Below the pieces are notes generated by a model. That model was not told the origin of the DNA and ran no database searches. It saw only the letters and a list, made by a program, of their open reading frames with translations. 64,000 bases of DNA from Bretschneidera sinensis (Eukaryota; Streptophyta; Magnoliopsida; Brassicales; Akaniaceae), in contig CM043698.1 in NCBI GenBank assembly GCA_023935145.1, positions 33,575,001 to 33,639,000 on the forward strand, in the 5' to 3' direction. Numbering within the stretch: the stretch's first letter is position 1; every line of letters begins with the position of its first letter. Positions 15,419 to 27,664 of this stretch are shown here, piece after piece. The position numbers were made by a program, and so were the translations under genes.

Positions 15419-16929
15419 TGCTGATCGTTATGGTTCCACATTCAATTTGGTTCGATCAAGAAATCACTGATCCTTGTTATTTTTCTCTAAAATAAAATTG
15501 CGTCGGTGTCTTTCTTTTATTTTTTTATTTTTATTTAGTTTTAGTTGGGAATTTCACGAGAAGACTGAAGACATGAGAAAGACCACGTGGCTAACAGTCA
15601 AATGACGGAACATTATTTCAACGGCCCGTCAGCCTTAACCTGTTTGTGTTTGGTAAAAAATGTTTTTGTTTAAATAACACTTCAATAATGTTTCCGAAAA
15701 CGAGTATTTGTGAACTGTTTTAAAAAAAAAAAAAAAAAAACACTCTTTTGTGCTGTTTTCTATAATTATTTTAGAAAAATATGAAAAAAGCACTGTATGA
15801 TGACAGCAGTCAGCAGCAATCAATACACGTAGTAACAGATGGGGAAAAGCCTTGAAAGCATATTAGGGGCCATGCAAAACTATTGTTGCATATACTTTTA
15901 GCCACGATCGAGAATACAGCATATGCTTAACTGCTGTAAAAGATCATTAGCATCCGTTATTAGGGTTTATTTTTTGGTGCAGTGATAATGGTGATGTTTG
16001 GTTGCTTAATTCCCAACAAACAATGCCATTATCTTTGCATATTATGAGAGATTTTTTTACTTGGTTTCATTAATGCTTTCAAGATCCATGTAAAACTAGC
16101 AAGAAAATAGGGAAAGGATTGCCTTCTTGATTTAACCGATAAACACAGTAAATTTGGGATGGAGATACCTTTTGAGAGTAATCAACTTTTAAACAAGTGA
16201 TTAATGTTAATTCTCTTGCTAATACAATTAAAATACATCTTGTAATGCGTCCGATTTAGTCAGGTTAGGATATTTTAGCCACATCATCCATACTTAAGAA
16301 ACAAAAATTAAGATTAAACCCATAAAAATCACACGTTGATTTATAAGAGCAAACCTATGCTTGGATGAAATAGATGACACATGCTTTTTTTCGATTTAGA
16401 TATGAAATTAGTAAAATTTTCTTTAAAATTTTTATTTTTACCACAATAAAAGTAATGATTATAACATATCATTTAATATATTCATGAGAATTATAAAATA
16501 AAAATTAATATTTTTTTTATATATTTTGAGTTGTTTAAGTTTAACTTTAAACCAACATAAAATTTAAATATTTTAAGTTGATTTATGATCAAATCCAAAC
16601 AACGCCTTAAATCAACTATCAAAGCTTTATTGATTCGTAAAATTTAATATGTTTTAAATAGGGAGACAAAAAAAAAAAAAAAAAAACCCCAACCAATAGA
16701 TTTTGTTGCATTTCTTGTGAAGGGTATCGTTTGCTTTTACAGGCATGTTTTTGACACAGGAAAATGATCAAGGACGAATGCAAATGCATACAACAAAATT
16801 GAGCTGTAACTCTACAAGCTTTTTTTATTTTCTTTCTTTAGAAAATTTCTAAATGAGTTACCTTATGATTAAGAAGCTGCGGTAAAAGCACAATGGGTAA
16901 CCATTGTCCTCTAAATACATAATAACATT
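15419..16929. other. Spacer between maspardin 5' end and IBA57 3' end
   Basis: About 1.5 kb, AT-rich. The right-hand part just upstream of the maspardin ATG (15419 onward) must include its 5' UTR and promoter; the part near 16800-16929 is the IBA57 3' flank. Homopolymer A runs occur at 15721-15740 and 16669-16685. Region 16330-16620 has weakly inverted AT-rich ends and may be a degraded MITE. No gene seen. Confidence 0.5.
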
Positions 16930-19900
16930 CTACACAGCTGCACTAAGCGGTTGATGTTCTTGAAACCACTCAGCAGGCCACCATGCCGGTCTGACTGCCT
17001 CAACCTTCACATTTTCTTCTCCTTGTATGATTAACGTAAGTGATCCTTTGAAGGCTTCCTCCACCCTCAGGACCCCAAGCCCACGACAGCCAAATGCTGT
17101 TGTCACAGTCCCTACCTTCTTGCCTGATGTAGATTCGATCACTTCTGAACCAGGAGCAACTTTCTGCTCGACTTCTGAAACCACATGAAGAAATTTTACT
17201 TGGCATGTAAAAGAAAAATAAGAATTTTAGGAGTTTATTTGAAGGAAGATTACCTTTTCCATTACTATCAAGAAACCTTAAAGGAAGCAAGCGTTTGCGA
17301 ATAACCCCTCGGTGGTGTGTACGAGCTACAAGCTCTTGGCCCACATAGCACCCTTTGTCAAAGCTTATTGCATTTAGACCTGCAAGATTGTATTCAAGTG
17401 GAATCGCCTCCCCTGCATAGCATTATAATATGTTTAGATTAAAAAAAAAAAGTCAGAAAAATAGAACCAAAATCGTAAAAAATGAAGGCTTGCAATTTCA
17501 TAGTAATAAAAATTGAAGAGAGAAAAATTAGGAGGATGGTTTTGTCACAAACACGATTAGAAATGCAAAAGGACAAAAAAGAAAACCCAACTATACTATC
17601 ACGAAGGAAATAAAATTGCACCTTTTGGAATTTCAGTTGAGCCTTCTGCAACTCCTTGCTCCAATCTCCAGAGAAGGTAGTTTTGTTCATCTGTTTCTTT
17701 GTCAGCCTCAACTAAAGGTGCTGCAACAGATAAAAGAATAAATGGTGCATTTGCAGCTTTATTACAACACATGTAAGATGATCCATGACATGATTACAAG
17801 CTAATTAAAATGTATAACATGACATTGTAAGCAAAAGTTGCCATACTGGTCTCAGAAGCGACAAGGTTCAGAACTCTCGTGTTCTATCAGATGGGAAGAT
17901 CCCCCTGTAACCAAGACAATCCAATCTGGGATCCTTAAACCATTGCCATCCAAGATCACTACCTCGTGAAGCAGACATGCCAGAATGATCGACACCAGCA
18001 CCCCAGCCAACAGAAGCAGCCTCTGGTTCTTCTACAGATGAGGACTTTTCAGAAAGGTTCCTACCGTAACGCTGCCAGCAAGAGAAGTCTTGTGCCACAT
18101 TCTCAATCTCGACCTTAGACCTCAAGCGATATCTAGAGCAGCAAGATAAAGAAACAGAAGTTAGAACAAAAATTAAAGCATATATTGCAATGAAAAAGAC
18201 AAGCACCAACTACTCCCACAAAACAGGCCATATCAAACAAATGGATTGAATCTTACTTGTCAAAACAGCTACCAAGCCTGAAGTAATAAGCCTACCAACC
18301 GCATGGGCAGTTTCCTACATGCTGTATGGCATGACACGCACTAACGACTGGCTTGATTGTTGCTATATCAGTCACTATAATTTCTAATAGACTCATGGTA
18401 GATAATGAAATATAGAAGAAACCTAATGATATGAAACTACCTCTAAGAATGGTTCCTTTGACATAATGTAATAATGAGAAGAAAGGGACATGCACTAACA
18501 AGATTATTACACCTAATTAATGTCTCTGTCTTTAAATTTTCAAGACAGAGTAGAATCATTTGTTTCTATCCTCTTTTTTTCCCTTGTGTGGTAACAATTG
18601 TACTTGTTCTGTGATTATGAGCAAATAAAACCTAAATATGTGATATTTGTGTCATGCGTCATGACATCCTAACCAAATCAAGGCAACTACTCGGTATAGC
18701 TTTGAGTCCATGAACCAGCAGAGTCAACTGGAGAACTAACCTAATGGTCTGCAGGCCAAATTACCTAAACTTGGAAAACTAGATATGAATAAATGTTGTC
18801 AGCAACCTCAGATAAACCACCTAGGTTCACTTGCAAGGTTCAGGTAGAACAGCAAATGTCTATTCATTGCTCCACGGGTAGAAGGAAGAGTATTTTCATG
18901 TTTATATCTTCAACAAATCATTTACAATGTAAACTGCAAAACCTCCTGACTCGGTGTTTCTCATGAATTGTTTTTTGGTACAATGTTTAAAGGTCCATTA
19001 CAAAGAAAGTTACACAAGACCACAGAAACAAATACAGGATGACAGCTATAAGTTCGAGAACCCATATTTATGCAAACAATTTACCAACCTAGCAAGAAAG
19101 AATACTAGCAGAAAACTAATTAAATGAAAGGAGCTAAGCAATTTATTTCCATTTAACCACAACAGACTACAAACCAAAGGCTCAACTGACGAATTTAAGC
19201 AAGCAGAGCACCATTTTCCTGGACGCTATTCACTGGAGTCAAGGAGCCACTGCATTTACTAGAATGACCTGTTATAGCCCCGCGCATGAAGTTTCCTGCT
19301 TTGCTTAGGCTGCTGCCAACAGCTCCTAGGCCACTCCCCACAATCCCTACACCAGAAATAATGCCAGCCCACAAGCCCGACTCCGACACAAATTCCACTT
19401 CCCACAAGCCCAACTCCAGCACCAATTCCAGTTCCCACCTTTCCAACAGCTCCATCACATCCATTGTGCTCCCTATAATACCTGCCTCTTTCAGTTTCTT
19501 TCTTTCCTCCAGGATCAGCATCTCTTCTTCTAAAGCAGCCAACTGCTCCTCCTTACTAAATATATTATTCTGTGATTGCTATGAATTCATAGCTCATATC
19601 ATAACTATTCAGTGATATTTATTTTCCTAGTTAAGAAGTAGAACAATGATAGATTCATTAATGTTTTCGTCACCAGGCATATGCTGTTTAAGAAGATTAC
19701 TGAGGAACTTAACTACTGCCAAGTGCCAAATAGCAACTAATTTATGACCCTGATACTGGTTGATTTTTGCAGCTAAACATTACTGGAAAGGCATGGGGTT
19801 GATTATAAGTTTTAAGATTTCTACAAGATAAAGTTCATGATAGCCAAGAAACATTTGTGAAGTGTTAACCATCCTACATTGACAGAGACATCCACTCTAT

Positions 19901-21005
19901 GAAACTCAGCCAGTTAAGTGAAACAGAGGTTTTCCAGAAATTTATGACAGCAAGATAAGAGTAAATCTAACTCATAAATGTAAATAAATGACTGAATAAG
20001 CAAAGAAATTGACCATCAAAAGTCCTTTATTGACCATCAAAATGCCTTGTCCAATAGCGCCCCAATCCTTATAAGTTATAAAATACTCTCCCACTTTAAC
20101 ATATCAAAAAATAGTAGAAATTCCAACTTGTTATGCTCGTAGGAATATAGCAAAAGTAACTACATTCTAATCAAGTAAATCACCTAAATAAAACTACACT
20201 TAATTCTAATTAGAAGCCAAAAAGTAGCAAAGGTGATGCAGGATGCTAATCTTTACAACTTAGCAAAATCTAACACAACAAATACCAATCAGCAGAGATA
20301 TAAATTGGGCCAATACAGTGATACATCTAGCAATGAGCACAAGCTTCTAAAAAATAAACCCAGGAGTCGCAGGCAACTCCCTTTTACGCAAGAATGAATT
20401 ACCGAATTATAACCATCATAATAACATTCCCTATAGAATTCACAACCCAATAAACTAAAACCCCACTTCAAAAACAGGGAAAAGAAAAGAACCAATCAAT
20501 TTAAATAAACAAAGAGAAGAGCTATAAAGCTTATACAAAGAAACTCACTTCTTGAGAGTCTCCAATAACTCATCCAAAATTGAAGCATCCACATCCGCCA
20601 ACAACTCGACCGACCTACCTAAACCCGACTCCGAGCCGGGTCCTGAGCCTGTCTGGTCAAGCATCTCCTTGGGCCTTGGGGGTCTATGCAAGAACAAATC
20701 ATACAAAAACCTTCCTTGAGGAGTCAACAAGCAGCGTACAGAGGAGAAGCTGACACAGTGGCCATGTTGGGAGTAGCCAGAGCCGAGTTCTTCTCATCAA
20801 CGGGTTCAAAGAATCTCCGTACATCGTTTGTCAACAGACCCTGTAGGAATTTCACCGTCTCCGGTCCGCTTAACCGGACCACTGACCGGGATTTGAGGAG
20901 GGATGCCATTGGACCCGCATTTTCGAGGTGGGTTTGATGGTGGATGGTCCGGTAATTGTAGGCGATAGGTTTTGGAAACCATTGATAAAGCTTTATACGC
21001 TGCAT
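16930..21005 (-). CDS. IBA57: IBA57-like mitochondrial Fe-S cluster assembly factor (YgfZ/GcvT family), with two lesions
   Basis: Folate-binding-type protein that, with ISCA proteins, supports maturation of mitochondrial 4Fe-4S proteins. Exons: 21005-20549, 18132-17879, 17720-17622, 17412-17254 and 17174-16930, about 404 residues if repaired. Landmarks: an N-terminal targeting-type leader ([13 protein letters not shown]), [28 protein letters not shown], and the family signature [18 protein letters not shown] in exon 4. Lesions: one base is missing after SPLYAA near 20730, so exon 1 shifts frame; and exon 2 must end at 17879 by phase and homology, but the donor there reads GAGAGT instead of GTGAGT, leading into a stop at 17868. 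The other introns are GT-AG. The gene is therefore probably damaged here, or the assembly has errors. Intron 1 holds a foreign gene fragment. Confidence 0.88.
19195..19542 (-). pseudogene. Degraded fragment of a Gly/Val-repeat C-terminal tail (possibly an NTMC2T6-type C2-domain protein)
   Basis: Inside IBA57 intron 1. The minus strand reads [20 protein letters not shown] followed by [22 protein letters not shown], and in a neighbouring frame (about 19370-19440) [19 protein letters not shown]. Together this looks like one Gly-Val repeat tail broken by frameshifts. From family knowledge, similar tails end plant C2-domain, synaptotagmin-like proteins of the NTMC2T6 group, but I recall this only approximately. 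It is not an IBA57 exon: exon 1 and exon 2 join in phase without it. Confidence 0.45.
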
Positions 21006-23936
21006 TCCAGTGTCTTTTTTTTTGTTGTTTATAGAGGGTTTCTGTTGTTGTTTGTGTTGCGTATCGGACTTAAGGTTGAAGCAAGGAAGACAAAGGAGAA
21101 GAAGCTATCGTGGTGGCAAGGTGGAGTTTGGCCGATGACACGTGTGATGGGAGGAAACTTAGTTGTGCCACGTGGTATGGGCAAATGAAAGCTTCTTTGA
21201 TCGAGAGGATAGAGCGAGGGAGATTGCTATACGTTCGATGAAATGCTTGAATCAGATGGTGTTGTGCAACTGCAGGCATATTGGAATTTTGGGCTTTATA
21301 AAGGGACTTTAAGGACCAGAGGTGATCTGGGTTGTTGGGTTAGCTAAATGGTTGGCCCAATGAATGGAAGTGTATTTTTTCAATAAATGCATGGAGGCTT
21401 TACATATTTAGCAAGAAAGGCCGAACGGGTGCTGCATATATTCCCATTGAACTAATTGATCTGTTGTTTTTAAGCACATTCTCCTCTAAAAATTTCTTTG
21501 CTTTTAATATTCTACCAACTCAAATGGAATTCGAAAGTTGAGTCTCTTGATTTAGTGATTATTTTCAAAATTCTCTATAAAAGAGACTTAAATTCGATCT
21601 TTCTACTAACCAAAATAATAGAATTCATTTACATATTAAAATAGTTTATATAATCGTCATGCATGTTGAGATTAAATGTTCTGATATTGCATTTAGTTCT
21701 TGAATTTAAAAGCAAGAATTTTTATTTTAAATTTAAAAATGTCAACGATTTTAGTATAACAATCAATATCTATAATGACATAAAACACATTCTTCAAGTA
21801 CAAAAGATTGATTAAGGTTGGGTTTGTCTCAAATACTCATCCATCTGACTTATGAATTATGAAGTGAAAAGCTTGGATGGATCACGAAGAATTCAGCTAA
21901 GCTAAGTAAAACTCGATGGAGGCTTAAAAAAAACCCAGGGGATGACAAGGAAGTGATAAGGCCATGGAAAACCCAACCAGGGCCATTGGTTTTGGGAGAG
22001 ACCCAATATGCATTTTTTATGAGCTTTTAGTTTTTAGTAAGAAAGAGAATTCGTTCGAAGATTCAAAGTTTTAGTCAAAACGTGAAAGATTCGATTGAAG
22101 ATGTTACGATTCAATCGAGATTAAGTTATGGATGTTGAAATGTGGAATATTCGGCGTAGAAGGAAGAGATAAAATAGAAAAGGAGAGTCTCTATCCAAGT
22201 GGAGAAAACTCAATTAGGTTTTGGAGAACCTGGCCGAATGTTAGAAGAATAAATCAAACTTGTTGTGTTTTGATCTTGATTCCAACCTAAAGGTAGGTTA
22301 CTCAGTTTTGGAAAACTTCGATCGCATATTTTGTCTTTACTTGTTAAATAGGTTAAGGAATTTTTTCTACTATATAAATGAGCATTTTATGTATGCAATA
22401 ATCCGATATACATTGTAAGAATGAGTTTTACAATTAATCTAGGTTTTGAGAGGTTGAGTTATATTGAGATTTTTGATGTGAGGTTGGTGATAAATTTTCA
22501 ATTTTACTCTTTTTAAAGTTGTAACTAAAAATGATTAAACTAATCAATTATTTAGTTCATATACGTAGGTAAAGAGACTATCAAACTATATAAATTTTTG
22601 ATTGTTTGTATGTCATTTTACTTTATTTTATTTTAACTATTGACTATTTGTCACTGCTTAAGTATGTCGTTTGTATAAATTCTTGTTGTAAATTTCAATC
22701 AATTTAAACAATTACATAACAAAGGTTTTTTTTCATGTATGTAGACAATTATATAATACTTTTACTCTCAATTTTTTATTTAATTTTTAATTAAAAATAA
22801 AAAAGAACACAAGAGAAGTGAAGAATTATTGATTGTATCGATTGAAAATTTGATTGATAATTTTTAAAAAATTTATTAATAATATGTGATATATGATTGT
22901 CATCGTTAACTAATTTCCCACAGATAAATTCATTGGAGCAAAATAAAGAGATTTTCACTCGTTGTAGCTAAGATTTTTTCAAGGAGGGGATGATTGCAAG
23001 TTTGTATGCAACACCTACATCCATGTGAGCAGTAGAATTGGTCCATGTATGACGTAGAAAGCCAACCGACCAATGGGAATGAAGTGGATAGAGGTTGACG
23101 TAAAAAAGTAGATAACTCGCTTTGGTTTCGTACGCTCACGTGTCATATGTCATACGGACACGGTGACCTCTTTTGTCTTTCTTTATAGAGCTTAGCATTT
23201 AGCCCAAAATTTGACCTTTTCATGCACCTTCTCGAATTGCACTTTCTTGAATTTTCAGTTTTCCTTATCCTCTTGGCCGCAAGAAGAAATTGCAACGGAG
23301 TTTCATTTTCAGTTCGTTGTACTTGTTTCATTTTCATGTTCAATTCACATCTAAACCACTCGTTTTCATACTACTGGTTTTTCTTTTCTTTTCTTTTTTG
23401 TCCCCCATAATAAAAAAATTTCTTTAAGGGGTCAAGAGCTTAAAAATCCCATAATAAAAAAAATTATTTCCAATTAATAATAAAAGATGTAATAAATTAA
23501 TTTCACCATTGTTTTCTTTAATTTGCATCTGGAGGTTAGTCTTTGTATTTTTAATTAAAATTTTAAGGTTATAATTGATATAGATAGTAAAGAGGAGGGA
23601 ATAAAGAAATGATTGATCTTTCTATTGTTTCGAAAAAAAAAAGATGAAATGATTGGTTTTTTTTATATAAATAAATCGCAATCTTTTTAAATTGGAATGA
23701 TTGAATAGTGGACAAACTATTTTATTTATTTTTTCCTTTTTTATTCTCATTTTTCTATTATTTTTACCAAACATAATATGAAAAATATCAATCATCTCAT
23801 TTTTCCATCATCTTCTTTTTTTTTCACATAATCACGCATATATGTATAAAAAAAATAGACAATAAAGGAAGCATGAGCTCAAATGGTGGGAAAAAACCGA
23901 ATTTGAGAAAGAAAAAAAAAAAGAACTTAGGCTATG

Positions 23937-24071
23937 GCAATATTTTGGGTGGGCTTTAAATGCAACTTAAAACAAAAAAATTAAAGTTTTACAGTAGGTT
24001 TTTATGCGAGAGGGACAAGTAGAATTTTAAGTTTTTTTTGGCTTTAAGTGCATCCCAAACATTGCCTGTGG
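23937..24071. mobile_element. Small inverted-repeat MITE
   Basis: About 135 bp with imperfect terminal inverted repeats: the left has GGCAATATTTTGGGTGGGCTT, the right (inverted) has GGCAATGTTTGGGATGCACTT. The pattern 'ggcaatgtttggga' is typical of short hAT-type MITEs; a similar tiny element is at 34313-34394. No coding content. Confidence 0.5.
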
Positions 24072-24332
24072 TTGGGAGAGAGAGTAAGAAAAAAGGAAAA
24101 TAGAAAAAAAAAATGATATTTTCATCGTTCGGTAAAAAAGAAATATGAGAAGAAAAAAGAATAAAATAATTAATATTTTTTTCTCACATAAATAAATCAC
24201 AATATTACCGAATTTGTATGATTAAGAAGTGAAATTAAAATATATAATTTTTCTTTTTCTTTTTTTTTTCTTTTTTCTATCATCTTTACAAAATAAAAGA
24301 TGAAAAACATCAATTATCTTATTTTTTTTCAT

Positions 24333-25597
24333 GGGTAACAATATTGTCACTCCATAAATAGTTATTAGCACTCCACTTAATTTTTTTAATTGCTAAAACT
24401 TAAAATAATATCTCTAATTAATATTAGATCCTCTTTTGACTTTTGAAATACAAAATAATGTCATTTATTCATTTCACAAGTTTCCATAACATAAAACCTT
24501 CTTTTAACACTTATATTTATCTCTAATTCTTTATCATCTTTACTTTTAAAGCTAAAACTTTTCCTCTTTGATTTTACTTATTTCTTCATTTTTTTTATAC
24601 TATGAGTCAATATAGAGTTGGCGCAATTTAAAACTTATGTACAACACTGTAGTATTTTATAGTTTAAAACTATATTTGTTTTAAAATTATGTACATCACT
24701 TTCATTCTAGAAAAGTTAGGGAATGGTTTTGAAGTTCTTATTATTTTTTATCATAAAAATAACAATCAGACGTGATAAGTTAATCACATTGGATAAGTAA
24801 ATAGAGGTAAGTGAGATTCAAAAGGTGTCCATTCTATGAACTTAAATATTTCAGTTTGATTTTACTTCTAGCTAACAATATTCTTTTCAATATTTTAATG
24901 TTTTACATAAGTTCTAAACAAATGACGTAGTTTAAACAAATGGTACAATACTATAGTTTAAAACTTATTTTTTAAGAGATGAGTTGGTGTAGTTCGACTT
25001 GAAGGAGAGAGGACAACAAGTGCTAAAATTCTCATTCATAACTCTTCAATGGATTTTGCAACTTGTTTTGAGAAGAATGTATTTTACATTTTGGGTATGA
25101 GCATGGAAAAGAACTTTATTAAAACCCAAAATTAAATATACTATATCATAAAAATAAATCATAAATCAAACGAATATCTTTAATTGCATCAACACATTAT
25201 AAAATTTAATTAAAATAAATGTGATAAAAATAATAAAAAAATTATCAATATTAGTTGTGTTCAAGCATGAGAAAGAATCATTGAAACATTTTATATTCAA
25301 AAGTTCATAAAACTCTTCAAGTTTTGAAATTTCTTTAAAATTAACATCTATTGCTATGAAAATGAAAGAAAAAAGTAAAAAAAAAAATGTGACTGAAAAG
25401 TGAAAAGGGTAAAGAAAAGAAAAAGTATTAACAGAATGTTTTGTATTATGAAAACTTGAGAATAAAATAAATAGTAGTATTTTGTATTTTAAAAGTTAAA
25501 AGATGATCTAACATTAATTAGGGGTATTATTGTAAGTTTTAGTAACTAAAAAACTAATACAAGTGCCAATAACGATTTGTAGAGTGCTAATCGCTAC
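24333..25597. mobile_element. Long-TIR non-autonomous Mutator-like element (MULE-MITE)
   Basis: About 1.27 kb whose two ends are inverted copies of one another over at least 150 bp and weakly for longer: the left end carries GTTATTAGCACTCCACTTAA and, further in, AATATCTCTAATTAATATTAG; the right end read inverted carries GTTATTGGCACTTGTATTAG and AATACCCCTAATTAATGTTAG. A T-rich 9-bp repeat TTTTTTCAT flanks it (24324-24332 and 25600-25608), consistent with Mutator-like insertion but weak evidence because of low complexity. No ORF with recognisable content, so it depends on a transposase elsewhere. Confidence 0.65.
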
Positions 25598-26872
25598 ATT
25601 TTTTTCATCATTTCTTTTTTCTTTCTTTTTATTTTTCTTTTTTATCAACCAAAACCTTTAACTAAAAAGTTTACTCAAAAAATATTTATGTAACCAACTC
25701 CAATTAATTAATCTGGAATTAAGGCCAAGAAAAATCCAGTCAAGAGTTGATAATTTCATATTTTCAAAGTGCATGCAAGTAATTATATACATATGCTCAC
25801 GAGTATTATTTTTGCTTCTAGTGGTTTTAGAATTATCTTCCTTTCAACATGCACTCATCACTCAACCAACTAAACAAAAGGTAGAAAAGAGCACAGAAGA
25901 TGGACTGTATTCATTTAACTTGAAAACTAAAAGGAGTCTACTATCATCATTCAACATTTGCATTGTGGAAACCCATTAACAGTTTTATCTTTGAATAAGT
26001 CAATGTTATAAAATGAAAATTGCTAGTCAAATAGTATATTAGTAATTATATTAATCATGGTCTATGAGGAAGAATTAGTCTGGTGGATGCTAATTAACTT
26101 ATCTCTTAGCCTATCCAATAAAAAGAAAAATAAAATGATGCCATACAAATCTTTTTGATAAGTAGGGACATTTTTGTCAAAAACAATAAATGAGAAGCAA
26201 ACAATTATTTTTTTTAGGATCAACGGTCATATGGTATCAAAGATCAGTTTGTACGTACCTTGATAAATTTATTTTCTCAAGATCAAAAACAGGTCATCAA
26301 CACTCAACTTAAAAATTTTAAAAAAAAAATCCTTGTAGTTCAAATAAATAACTTAAAAAAAAAAACCCTTAAAACCAATTTACCAGATGCCTCTTGAGGT
26401 TAAGAGGCAAACAACTTGAATTGCAAAGCAATAATCATATTATTACCAACTTGTCAGGAGCTTTTAAAATTTTCTCTTAGGTGTATCTGTGTGGATGTTC
26501 CTATCTTAACCGATAAAGTCAACTAAAACGAGTAAATTAAGTACGAGAAATAATAGGAGGAAGATCAACAAAAAAAATCTTGTAATCTTTGCGAAAAAAC
26601 TGAGTACTTAATTAAGATTTTAAATTAATACATGTGGAAATTTTGAAAGATTCGAAAACAGGTGGGTGCAGATTGTAATCCAAATCCACCACACACGTTG
26701 GATATGAGCAATCAACGTCAACGGTCCAACAAGAACCGTTTCTGGGACATTTTGTCGCCAATAAAAAGCCATAAATGAACAGCTCTTTCCAAACTTGGCA
26801 GAAAAGCAAAACACAACTTGAAAACGAAGAAGAAAAGAAGATAGTTAAGGAGAGAGAGATACTAAGGAAGAA

Positions 26873-27664
26873 ATGAAGCTGGTTTGGTCTCCTGAAACTG
26901 CATCAAAGGCTTACATAGATACTGTTAAATCAGTAAGCAAATTAGCAGCAAACCCTCTTAAATTAAAATCTTCATATGAAATTATTATATTACCCTTTCC
27001 TTTTTTCTTATTGGAATTGTTGACAATTTTGCAGTGCGAGATTTTTCAAGAATCAGGGGTGGCAGAGTTTATATCAGCCATGGCTGCAGGCTGGAACGCG
27101 AATTTCATCGTGGAGACATGGTCACAAGGTGGAGTTATAGCAACAAGCATTGGCCTTGAAGTTGCAAGCATTCATACAGGAGGGAGACATTTATGTATAG
27201 TCCCTGATGAACGGTCACGATTAGCTTATATTCAAGCTATGGCAGAATTAGCTGATGGAATCTCATCATCATCATCATCATCATTATCACCACCGGAGGT
27301 CATTGTTGGGGAAGCTGAAGAGGTAATGGAAGGGCTTGTAGGGATAGATTTCTTGGTGGTAGATTGCCGGCGAAAGGGCTTTGACAGGGTTTTAAGGCTG
27401 GCAAAACTGAGCAAAAAGGGAGCTGTTCTTGTCTGCAAGAATGCTAATTTAAGGAGTACTTCTGGTTTCATATGGAGAAGTGTTGTTGATGATGGAGGAT
27501 GTCGCCGTCTTGTGCGTTCTGTGTTTCTTCCTGTGGGGAAGGGACTTGATATGGCGCACGTAGCAACCAGTAGTGGAGAGAATTCAAGTTCAGGGAAGGG
27601 GGAGAGCAAGTGGATCAAGCATATTGATCAACGATCAGGAGAAGAACATGTTATCAGAAAGTAG
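26873..27664 (+). CDS. DUF1442 family protein, 2 exons
   Basis: Plant-specific DUF1442 protein, a family with a Rossmann-like, methyltransferase-type fold but no firmly known reaction. Exons are 26873-26932 and 27035-27664, giving 229 residues. It starts MKLVWSPETASKAYIDTVKS; exon 2 has SGVAEFISAMAAGWNA, TSIGLEVASIHTGGRHLCIV and DFLVVDCRRKGFDRVL. A serine run encoded by a TCA repeat lies at about 27255-27290. The 102-nt intron has canonical borders (GTAAGC...TTTTGCAG) but is a multiple of three and contains no in-frame stop, so intron retention would still give an open 263-residue frame with a hydrophobic insert. Exon removal restores the usual family sequence VKSCEIFQESG, so splicing is the better model. 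Confidence 0.9.
   Translation: MKLVWSPETASKAYIDTVKSVSKLAANPLKLKSSYEIIILPFPFFLLELLTILQCEIFQESGVAEFISAMAAGWNANFIVETWSQGGVIATSIGLEVASIHTGGRHLCIVPDERSRLAYIQAMAELADGISSSSSSSLSPPEVIVGEAEEVMEGLVGIDFLVVDCRRKGFDRVLRLAKLSKKGAVLVCKNANLRSTSGFIWRSVVDDGGCRRLVRSVFLPVGKGLDMAHVATSSGENSSSGKGESKWIKHIDQRSGEEHVIRK

Larger units (their letters stand above)
21006..26872. other. Gene-poor AT-rich spacer, 5.9 kb
   Basis: Lies between the divergent IBA57 (-) and DUF1442 (+) genes, so both promoters are in it: the IBA57 one directly right of 21005, the DUF1442 one left of 26873, where a purine-rich leader (about 26820-26872) is probably the 5' UTR. The remainder is AT-rich with two MITE-type elements (23937-24071, 24333-25597) and poly-A/T tracts. 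No supportable gene. Confidence 0.6.

Noticed and set aside
17910..17912. Cryptic in-phase donor GTTACA in IBA57 exon 2 as the true splice site
   Set aside because: It would remove the conserved YRGIFPSD segment and is a weak donor; the site at 17879 fits phase and homology. Kept only as a possible rescue site.
27232..27618. 128-residue frame antisense to the DUF1442 exon
   Set aside because: It is a shadow of the real coding exon with an Asp run from the TCA repeat.
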